Positions 1-5,509 of a stretch of 7,465 nt of DNA are shown here, piece by piece (position 1 is the first letter of the stretch; every line of letters begins with the position of its first letter). A program made the translations under genes and the position numbers. The notes below the pieces were generated by a model that saw only the letters and a program-made list of their open reading frames with translations, was not told where the DNA came from and searched no databases. The DNA comes from Rickettsiales bacterium (GTDB lineage: Bacteria; Pseudomonadota; Alphaproteobacteria; Rickettsiales; Deianiraeaceae). The DNA lies in NCBI GenBank assembly GCA_017477855.1, contig JAFUUN010000090.1:1-7465 (forward strand), written 5' to 3'.

Positions 1-2
1 AC

Positions 3-122
3 GGACTAATTTCCATTGTCGCACCGCTTGGCAAGGCACTTCTCGGCAAGAAAGTCGGCGACAGTTTTGAAGTTGAAACCCCCGCTGGCATCAGTGCTTA
101 TGAGGTGGTGAAAATAGGTTAA
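3..122 (+). CDS. greA: Transcription elongation factor GreA, C-terminal fragment (5' end outside window)
   Basis: The reading frame open from the left edge ends with TAA at 120-122 and encodes the last 39 residues of a GreA-type protein. The segment IVAPLGKALLGKKVGDSF followed by ETPAG and YEVVKIG matches the C-terminal FKBP-like domain of GreA/GreB (typical pattern SPLgkALLGKkvGD...v.tPaG...yeV..I). GreA binds in the RNA polymerase secondary channel and stimulates cleavage of backtracked transcripts. The N-terminal coiled-coil tip with its acidic residues is not in the window, so GreA versus GreB is decided only by C-terminal resemblance. The next gene starts 2 bases after this stop, which suggests cotranscription with it and with rlmE. 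Confidence 0.88.
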   Translation, partial: GLISIVAPLGKALLGKKVGDSFEVETPAGISAYEVVKIG

Positions 123-124
123 TT

Positions 125-913
125 ATGGACTGCATTGGAAGGACTTATAACATATACGAGACGGCAAAAAAGACGGGGTTGTTGAAGTATGATTTTATTT
201 CATATTTGCATATATGTTGGAATAAAAACCATTATGAATCTTGTATAGGAAAAGAAGATATAAACACTCAAATGCGATTAGCGGAATTATATGTGCAAAA
301 ATTGAACGAAGCAAAAGCTTATTTTAGAGATTTTGATTTTTTAAAACCATATTTCTTGAAGGAAATTAATGATTGTTGTGAGAAATTTAAAGACAAACCA
401 AGGGTAGAAAAAAAGTATGAGGTTTTATGTAAATTCAAAGCATTTATAGAAAATTTTGAAAAATTGCAAAATAAAACATTTGATAATGCGGAACTAAACA
501 TTTTGGATTTGTTATATGAAACAGCAGAACATGAGGCAACAAAATCAGACGAAGAGTTAAAGGAAATTGATAAAATAAAAAAAGAAATAGAAGATTATCA
601 ACGTGAATTTGAAAAGGAAATTTCTGAAAAACCTGAATACGATTTCATAAAAAATGTTTTTTTGTGCGAGATTGAACATATTAATTTGCTTATCAATAAC
701 TTTGATAAAGTGAGGCCAGAATGGTTAATTGGAAGTTGGGGAAATTTGAGTTTGAATATATTAACACACTGTTATGATAATAAAGCACTGTTGGAAGCAA
801 GTGGCAAATTTAATGCCTGTCTTTTTAATTTTGTAAAGTCGTATGGAACTCCAATTTTATGTGAAAAATTGATAGAAAATGCGCCACAAATATTTGAATT
901 GCTCTGCAAATGA
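125..913 (+). CDS. Hypothetical protein, AT-rich and Cys-rich, 262 aa
   Basis: I do not recognise a family. The protein is predicted soluble and mostly helical, with no signal peptide or obvious membrane segment. Residues about 141-169 form a highly charged E/K-rich helix that could be a coiled coil. It contains 11 cysteines spread over the length (including a CC pair at 84-85) without a CxxC metal-site pattern. The start at 125 is favoured by an AGG at 116-118 upstream and by tight packing: 2 bases after greA, and the TGA overlaps the rlmE ATG as ATGA. Base use is unlike the neighbours: 361-420 has 17 G/C of 60, against 32 of 60 at 1441-1500 in rlmE. An opposite-strand frame at 319-501 is a shadow. 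The compositional jump suggests an acquired or fast-evolving gene sitting inside a housekeeping operon, probably translationally coupled to rlmE. Confidence 0.75.
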   Translation: MDCIGRTYNIYETAKKTGLLKYDFISYLHICWNKNHYESCIGKEDINTQMRLAELYVQKLNEAKAYFRDFDFLKPYFLKEINDCCEKFKDKPRVEKKYEVLCKFKAFIENFEKLQNKTFDNAELNILDLLYETAEHEATKSDEELKEIDKIKKEIEDYQREFEKEISEKPEYDFIKNVFLCEIEHINLLINNFDKVRPEWLIGSWGNLSLNILTHCYDNKALLEASGKFNACLFNFVKSYGTPILCEKLIENAPQIFELLCK

Positions 914-1665
914 AAAAACACACCTCACTACATTACAATTTCAAGAAAAAGCAGGAGCTTGTGGCAACTGATGGGACTGTGAAGTTCAACAATCGGAAGA
1001 CAAATATTGATGCGAAGGGGAAGACAAATTCATCGCAGAAGTGGCTTCGGAGGCAGGTGAACGACCCGTTTGCAAATGCAGCAAAGATTGAGGGCTACCT
1101 CGCGCGGTCGGCATATAAGTTGCTGGAAATTCAGAATAAATATCGTATTTTTGAGCCTAAAATCAGGACAATTATTGACCTCGGATGCGCGCCCGGGAGC
1201 TGGTCGCAGGTGATTTTGACTAATAAACAGTTTGCTGGCAAGCAGGTGATTGGCCTTGACTTGCTGCCTGTGAAATTTCAACATGAGGATTTGCACTTTA
1301 TTCAGGGTGATTTTGAGAGCGCGGAGGTGCAAAAACAGCTGGTTGCCAAGCTGAAAGAGATAACGGGGGCCAAGACAAAAAAAGCCGCCAAAGCTGACTG
1401 CGTGATTTGTGATATTGCGCCAAATGCGATTGGAAATGACGAGATTGACCGCTTGCGTAGTGAGCGCATTTTGGAAACGGCCATGGCATTTTGCGGAGAG
1501 CATCTGGCCGAAGGCGGGCACTTTGTTTGCAAGTCCATCAAGGGCGCTGATAGAGCTATTTTTGATGACATGCGGCGCAGTTTTAGGTTTGCACACAGGT
1601 TCAAACCAAACTCCTCACGCAAAGACAGCAGCGAGATTTTTTTGGTTGGGATTAGCAAGAAATAA
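910..1665 (+). CDS. rlmE: 23S rRNA (uridine-2'-O)-methyltransferase RlmE (FtsJ/RrmJ)
   Basis: This is a SAM-dependent 2'-O-methyltransferase. By family knowledge it modifies U2552 (E. coli numbering) in the A-loop of 23S rRNA and acts late in 50S assembly. The Rossmann-fold motif I is DLGCAPGSWSQ at 90-100. The catalytic K-D-K-E tetrad is intact: K70 (RSAYKLLEI), D168 (CDIAPN), K208 (FVCKS) and E242 (SSEIFLVG). LLP at 118-120 and QGDF at 132-135 match the E. coli protein. At 251 residues it is longer than E. coli RlmE (about 209). The extra length is mainly a basic N-terminal arm of about 45 residues ending in SSQKWLRRQVNDP, a form common in alphaproteobacteria. It starts inside the stop of the preceding gene (ATGA) without a clear Shine-Dalgarno sequence. 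Its TAA directly abuts the stop codon of the convergent lysC gene. Confidence 0.95.
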   Translation: MKKHTSLHYNFKKKQELVATDGTVKFNNRKTNIDAKGKTNSSQKWLRRQVNDPFANAAKIEGYLARSAYKLLEIQNKYRIFEPKIRTIIDLGCAPGSWSQVILTNKQFAGKQVIGLDLLPVKFQHEDLHFIQGDFESAEVQKQLVAKLKEITGAKTKKAAKADCVICDIAPNAIGNDEIDRLRSERILETAMAFCGEHLAEGGHFVCKSIKGADRAIFDDMRRSFRFAHRFKPNSSRKDSSEIFLVGISKK

Positions 1666-3009
1666 TCACTTCTCCACGAGCTCTTTGTGAAGCAGTTTGA
1701 TAACTAAATTGGCACTCTCAGTAGGGCACAGGAATGATATACGCGTGGCCGAAAATTCGTCCTGAATTGAGTAGACATTGATGTGCTCTTTTTGTAAAAT
1801 TCCAAAGATTTGTCCCGACACACCAACAGAATTTATAAGGTTTGAACCAAGCACGGTAATCATTGAACGTGGCTCTGATTGAGTGATTTTGATGTCCCCA
1901 ATATCAATATGATGACCGAAGATTTTAGCGATTTTATTCACAAAATCATCTATATTATTTTTTACAACCGCGACAAAAATCCTCTGGTTGATGTTCTGCG
2001 AAAATGACACAATATAGTCCCTAAATTGGCCGATTGTCTCCTGCAATTTGATGGCAAATTTGTCAATGTCAACCATCTCATTAACCTGCAAAGTCAGCGT
2101 TGACAGACCGTCCAACTTGACAATTCCATTGATAGCATCGCTGTTCCCCTCAGATGCAATGAGAGTGCCCGGGAAGGACGGATTATAGCAGTTTTTCAGT
2201 AGGATTGGAATGTTCGCGGTGATGCATGGCGTGATGGCATCCACATGCACGACTTTGTTGCCAAGCGAAGACAGTTCGCGCATTTCCTGATAGCTAATTT
2301 TGTCTATAAAACGAACATTCTCCACAATTTTTGGGTCGGCCGTGAAGAGCCCATTTGTGTCCTTCCATATTTCCAGCACAGAGGCATTGACCGCACTTGA
2401 ATAGAGGGCCGCCGAATAATCCGAACCATTTCTGCCAAGTGTGGTAATTTTTCCTTCATTGCTTGACGCAATGAACCCAGCACAGACAATTATTTTTATA
2501 TCCGACAATGCACTTGCGGCAGCTTGAACAGATACTTTTGTGTCTTCAATGAATACCTTTGCGCGACCAAAATTGCTGTCAGTTTTTACGACCTCCTCCG
2601 AGTGAATATATCCAGTTTTGCCGTCCTGCGATGAAAAAAATTTGTAGATAATCAGCGATGACAGGCGCTCTCCAAAGCTCAAAACAAGGTCATGAGCTTC
2701 ATCTTCGTTTGAACTTGATATACCTTTTAATGCCTGTTCCAGCTGAGAAAGTAGTGCAATCACATCATTATTTTCAACGGCTAAATCTGCTGATATTCTA
2801 ATATGGAATTTTTTGATTTCATCCAGCTGCGAAGCAAAGTGTTCTGCCCCTTTTGCCAAGTTAAAAAGTTCAACCAACTTGTTGGTGACGCCATAAAATG
2901 CAGACACGACAATAATTTTTTGTTCTCCATCAAGATTAAGTATATTCGCAATATTCCTTATATCATCTGCGTTTTTTAAAACAGAACCGCCGAATTTGCA
3001 AACCTTCAT
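1666..3009 (-). CDS. lysC: Aspartate kinase (monofunctional, LysC/ThrA-type)
   Basis: Aspartokinase phosphorylates L-aspartate with ATP, the first step towards diaminopimelate/lysine, threonine and methionine. Seen: the N-terminal amino-acid-kinase motif KFGGSVL (5-11), SFGERLS (111-117), the nucleotide/substrate motif TLGRNGSDYSAAL (190-202), WKDTNGLFTADP (215-226), and a segment at 239-283 resembling ThrA/LysC (SYQEMRELS...GNKVVH...ITP...PGTLI). Two ACT-type regulatory regions follow at roughly 303-375 and 383-445, so allosteric feedback by an end-product amino acid is likely. The length of 447 fits the E. coli LysC class (449) rather than the roughly 400-residue form usual in alphaproteobacteria. 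No homoserine dehydrogenase domain is attached. Within the operon its likely role is diaminopimelate supply for peptidoglycan, matching murF upstream. There is no Shine-Dalgarno sequence; a TTGACA box lies 28 bases before the ATG. Confidence 0.93.
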   Translation of the reverse strand: MKVCKFGGSVLKNADDIRNIANILNLDGEQKIIVVSAFYGVTNKLVELFNLAKGAEHFASQLDEIKKFHIRISADLAVENNDVIALLSQLEQALKGISSSNEDEAHDLVLSFGERLSSLIIYKFFSSQDGKTGYIHSEEVVKTDSNFGRAKVFIEDTKVSVQAAASALSDIKIIVCAGFIASSNEGKITTLGRNGSDYSAALYSSAVNASVLEIWKDTNGLFTADPKIVENVRFIDKISYQEMRELSSLGNKVVHVDAITPCITANIPILLKNCYNPSFPGTLIASEGNSDAINGIVKLDGLSTLTLQVNEMVDIDKFAIKLQETIGQFRDYIVSFSQNINQRIFVAVVKNNIDDFVNKIAKIFGHHIDIGDIKITQSEPRSMITVLGSNLINSVGVSGQIFGILQKEHINVYSIQDEFSATRISFLCPTESANLVIKLLHKELVEK

Positions 3010-3016
3010 ATATCAC

Positions 3017-3043
3017 TGACATAAACAGTATTGTAATTGTCAA
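3017..3043 (-). promoter_or_regulatory. TTGACA box with TGACA/TGTCA dyad upstream of lysC
   Basis: On the minus strand a perfect TTGACA lies at 3043-3038, in the 45-base gap after tilS and exactly 28 bases before the lysC ATG. TGACA (3017-3021) and TGTCA (3038-3042) form an inverted repeat with a 16-base spacer. A good -10 is missing: the best match, TATGTC at 3023-3018, is only 14 bases from the -35. This could be an internal promoter/operator for lysC that resembles the element before murF. The call is weak because the -10 is poor and the region is AT-rich. Confidence 0.35.
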
Positions 3044-3054
3044 GCATGGATGAG

Positions 3055-4047
3055 CTATAATCTCCCAATTTTCACAATTCCATCACGCATCTCAATCATG
3101 CATTTTGCCAATGTCCTCTTAAAATTCTCCCCACTTTTTACACTCTCCAAAACACTCTCAATCTGATATAGCCGCAGTTTGTAAATTCTGTCAGATATAC
3201 GCATGATACACCTTGTTAGCACACTTTTTTGGATATACGGAGTAAGCTTCGCAAACTCATTTCTTACAAACAATATTTCTTGTTGGTCATGCGCATTAAT
3301 TCTATTAATAGTAATACTATTTATAGTAATATCAACCATTTCATCCAGCGCAAGTTTAGCCTCTTGCAGTGTTTTTATTGTTTGGTTTGTACGCTGTAAA
3401 ATTAGGTTTTTGTCTTCAATTTGCTCCAATAAAAAGCGGATATTATTGCGTTTGTAACGTCTGTCCTGATTGCTTTCATCCTCGCACCACTCCACATTGA
3501 GAGCCCTTAAATAGCTGCAACAATCTCCTTTCGTCAGGCCAAGCATTGGACGGACAATGGCAACATTGTCAACAATTTTCATGACTGGCATGGCGCACAA
3601 ACCGTCAAGTCCGCTACCTCGCGCGAGGTTCAAAAAGAACGTTTCCACCTGATCATTTGCATGGTGGCCGATGCATAAATACGTAATTTTCTGCGCCTTG
3701 CACGTGTCAATCAGCAGCTTGTAGCGCGCATTTCTGGCATCATTTTCAAGGTTGTTTTTAAAAGCACCATTCCACTCTTTGATGGTGTATTTTATTCCAA
3801 ATTTCTCCAACGTGGCAGCTGTTTGAGTTATCTCCTTAGCCGCTGTCGGACGCAAGTTGTGGTTAACCATTATTGCCAAAATATTTGGAAAATTTCTACT
3901 TATAGAAATGACCAATGCCAAACTGTCGCTTCCGCCTGATACCGCAACTGCAACCTTTTCTGTCAAAATATTACTATTAATAGTATTACTACATATAGTA
4001 TTTTTCAGTACATCACATACATGTTTTTCAAACTCCTCTGGCTGCAT
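3055..4047 (-). CDS. tilS: tRNA(Ile)-lysidine synthase TilS
   Basis: TilS attaches lysine to C34 of the CAU-anticodon tRNA-Ile using ATP, which makes it read AUA; it is normally essential. Seen: the PP-loop SGGSDS (37-42), HNLRP (63-67), ARNARY (104-109), GHHANDQVETFFLNLARGSG (127-146), and the tRNA-contacting region EDESN (189-193) followed by R196, R200 and R204. At 330 residues it is a short form that appears to lack the separate C-terminal TilS domain of E. coli (about 430). Two stretches do not look like TilS: residues 16-26, just before the PP-loop strand, and 240-249, after the catalytic domain. Both are encoded by the 15-base-period repeat described separately. The ATG lies 1 base after the murF stop with no Shine-Dalgarno sequence, so translational coupling is likely. 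Confidence 0.94.
   Translation of the reverse strand: MQPEEFEKHVCDVLKNTICSNTINSNILTEKVAVAVSGGSDSLALVISISRNFPNILAIMVNHNLRPTAAKEITQTAATLEKFGIKYTIKEWNGAFKNNLENDARNARYKLLIDTCKAQKITYLCIGHHANDQVETFFLNLARGSGLDGLCAMPVMKIVDNVAIVRPMLGLTKGDCCSYLRALNVEWCEDESNQDRRYKRNNIRFLLEQIEDKNLILQRTNQTIKTLQEAKLALDEMVDITINSITINRINAHDQQEILFVRNEFAKLTPYIQKSVLTRCIMRISDRIYKLRLYQIESVLESVKSGENFKRTLAKCMIEMRDGIVKIGRL
3301..3330 (-). repeat. Intragenic 15-bp-period repeat, copy A (in tilS, 2 units)
   Basis: Two tandem 15-base units encode ITINS-ITINR (TilS residues 240-249). The unit on the coding strand is ATTACTATWAATAGT, whose core ACTATTAATAGT is a perfect 12-base palindrome. The plus-strand stretch 3302-3332 matches 29 of 31 bases of copy D (5388-5418) in murF. 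The period is a multiple of three, so unit gain or loss would keep the frame. Confidence 0.85.
3970..4002 (-). repeat. Intragenic 15-bp-period repeat, copy B (in tilS, 2 units)
   Basis: Two units encode NTICS-NTINS-N (TilS residues 16-26), placed in the N-terminal segment shortly before the PP-loop strand. The plus-strand stretch 3973-3998 matches 24 of 26 bases of copy C (4628-4653), including a 17-base identical run AGTATTACTACATATAG. In this copy the unit begins with AAT instead of the ATT of copies A and D. Confidence 0.85.
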
Positions 4048-4048
4048 A

Positions 4049-5470
4049 TTATTGCCGTTTTAGCTCATCAATGATTGTCTCAAAATGCATGCCACGCGAT
4101 GCCTTTAACAGCACAACGTCTCCATCTTTCACCACATTTCTTATGCCTGAAAGTGCCTGTTTTGTCTCATCAAAATGATATTTTTCAACATCCTGCAGCT
4201 CATCAAACACAGCCTTCATCTCCTTCCCGATTGTAATTACAACATTAATCCCGCTCTCTAAAATGTAGGGTAAAATTGACTTATGATATTCCTTCGACTG
4301 CGCACCAAGCTCCAACATATCTCCCAGAATTGCAACTGATCGCGTTTGATTTTTCGCTGCAAAAGTGCCAAGTGCAACCACTGCATCACGCAACGCAACG
4401 GGGCTTGAATTGTAGGCATCATTGATGATTTTGATACTTTTTCCATCACATTTGATGTCTTCCAAATTGCCTCGTCCATCAACAATTTTTATCTGTTTTA
4501 CAGCGTCCGCAACCTTCTCAAAATTGAGATTTAAAATCTTAGCAACAGCAAAAACGAACAGTGTGTTAAACGCATTATGATAACTCATGCCATTGACGGT
4601 GCAGTCCACATTACTATAAGTAGTATTACTATCAACAGTATTACTACATATAGAAACTTTATAGTTTGTTTTGTAATCTGCCATGAACTCATAACCATCA
4701 ATAAACACATCAGAATTTTTTGTCCCAACAGATAAAATATTTTTCACTCCATTCTCTTCCGAAATGCTTTTTAAGAGGCCAAAACTGTCATTGTCTTCAT
4801 TCAAAATAGCATAAGAATTTGGCGACATTCCCTGAAAAATTTCGGCCTTTGCGCGCGCAACTGTATCAAGATTTTTCATAAATTCCATGTGAACTGGCAC
4901 AATGTTTGTGATGATTGCAATATCAGGTTTTGCAATTTTCGTAAGGTGCGCGATCTCGCCGGGGTGGTTCATCCCCATTTCAAGAACAAGCATTTCGGTA
5001 TCTGTTGGAGCGTTTGCAATTGCAAATGGCAAGCCAATGTGATTGTTGAAATTTCTTATCGGCGTGTACGTTTTGTAGAACTGCGACAGGACAAAACTGA
5101 TGTTTGCGCGAGTGCTGGTTTTGCCCACATTTCCAGTGATTGCAATGACTTTTGAGCGCAGACGATTTCTCTGAAAAATTGCCAATTTTGTCAGCGCCTC
5201 AATGGAATTTTTCACCACGACAAAGCTTGCATTTATTGACTGATAATCTTCTGGAAGTCGCTCACATACGACGCAAACCGCACCATTTTCAACAGCACTT
5301 TTGATGTATTTGTGCCCGTCATTGTTTTCTCCTTTTATGGCAAAGAACATTCCTCCATTTGTCAAAATCCTACTATCAATAGTAATACTATTAATAGTAA
5401 TACTATTTGTAGAAATATAAAGCTCGTCATTCTTGAAGACGTTTACAATATCATCTTTTGAGTATAGCAT
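4049..5470 (-). CDS. murF: UDP-MurNAc-tripeptide--D-alanyl-D-alanine ligase MurF
   Basis: MurF adds D-Ala-D-Ala to UDP-MurNAc-tripeptide, the last cytoplasmic step of the peptidoglycan peptide stem. Domain 1 carries IDSR (31-34) and FFAIKGENNDGH (42-53). The central ATPase domain has the P-loop GNVGKTST (113-120), NFNNHIGLP (140-148), LEMGMNHPGEI (163-173), ARAKAEIFQG (205-214) and NEDN (224-227). HNAFN (298-302) and the C-terminal domain motifs DGRGN (331-335), DAYNSSP (351-357), LGDMLELG (382-389) and KASRGMHFE (456-464) follow. At 473 residues it is close to the family size. Residues 19-33 and 273-287 are encoded by copies of the 15-base-period repeat; the second adds an N/S/T-rich stretch just before the conserved HN segment. 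It lies 39 bases after virB11, has no Shine-Dalgarno sequence, and a TTGACA box stands 28 bases before the ATG. Confidence 0.95.
   Translation of the reverse strand: MLYSKDDIVNVFKNDELYISTNSITINSITIDSRILTNGGMFFAIKGENNDGHKYIKSAVENGAVCVVCERLPEDYQSINASFVVVKNSIEALTKLAIFQRNRLRSKVIAITGNVGKTSTRANISFVLSQFYKTYTPIRNFNNHIGLPFAIANAPTDTEMLVLEMGMNHPGEIAHLTKIAKPDIAIITNIVPVHMEFMKNLDTVARAKAEIFQGMSPNSYAILNEDNDSFGLLKSISEENGVKNILSVGTKNSDVFIDGYEFMADYKTNYKVSICSNTVDSNTTYSNVDCTVNGMSYHNAFNTLFVFAVAKILNLNFEKVADAVKQIKIVDGRGNLEDIKCDGKSIKIINDAYNSSPVALRDAVVALGTFAAKNQTRSVAILGDMLELGAQSKEYHKSILPYILESGINVVITIGKEMKAVFDELQDVEKYHFDETKQALSGIRNVVKDGDVVLLKASRGMHFETIIDELKRQ
4610..4654 (-). repeat. Intragenic 15-bp-period repeat, copy C (in murF, 3 units)
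   Basis: Three units encode SICS-like, NTVDS and NTTYS pentapeptides plus a closing N (MurF residues 273-287). Copy C aligns without gaps to copy D over about 41 bases (about 32 identical) and ends at the same TAGAAA on the plus strand. It is closest to copy B. This is the most diverged copy, which suggests it is the oldest. Confidence 0.83.
5370..5416 (-). repeat. Intragenic 15-bp-period repeat, copy D (in murF, 3 units)
   Basis: Three units encode ISTNS-ITINS-ITIDS (MurF residues 19-33). Bases 5373-5412 form an imperfect 40-base inverted repeat, with 17 of 20 pairs complementary, centred on ACTATTAATAGT. The last unit overlaps the conserved IDSR motif of MurF domain 1, so here the repeat reads straight into a conserved part of the enzyme. 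Confidence 0.85.
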
Positions 5471-5474
5471 CGCA

Positions 5475-5504
5475 TGACAAAAATTCAGATAGATTAATTG
5501 TCAA
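5475..5504 (-). promoter_or_regulatory. TTGACA box with TGACAA/TTGTCA dyad upstream of murF
   Basis: On the minus strand TTGACA lies at 5504-5499, exactly 28 bases before the murF ATG. TGACAA (5475-5480) and TTGTCA (5498-5503) form a 6-base inverted repeat with a 17-base spacer. At 17-base spacing the -10 position reads TTTGTC, a poor match. The layout resembles the element before lysC, including the shared string TTGACAATTA. It may be a regulated or alternative promoter, a weak attenuator hairpin, or an AT-rich coincidence. Confidence 0.35.
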
Positions 5505-5509
5505 ATAAT

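Noticed and set aside
1030..1596. Open frame of 188 codons on the minus strand opposite rlmE
   Set aside because: It lies wholly inside rlmE, whose motifs and catalytic tetrad are intact, and its translation shows no family features; it is a shadow frame.
3022..3036. Possible fifth copy of the 15-base repeat between tilS and lysC (AACAGTATT matches copy C)
   Set aside because: Only 9 bases match, without the ACTATTAATAGT core or a second unit; expected by chance in AT-rich DNA.
3301..5416. CRISPR-like array from the four similar repeats
   Set aside because: Repeats are tandem 15-base units in four sites 640-760 bases apart, inside translated genes, without spacers of uniform size or cas genes.
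5471..5509. Terminator between virB11 and murF from the TGACAA/TTGTCA stem
   Set aside because: The stem is only 6 AT-rich pairs with a 17-base loop and no G/C core, so an intrinsic terminator is unlikely.
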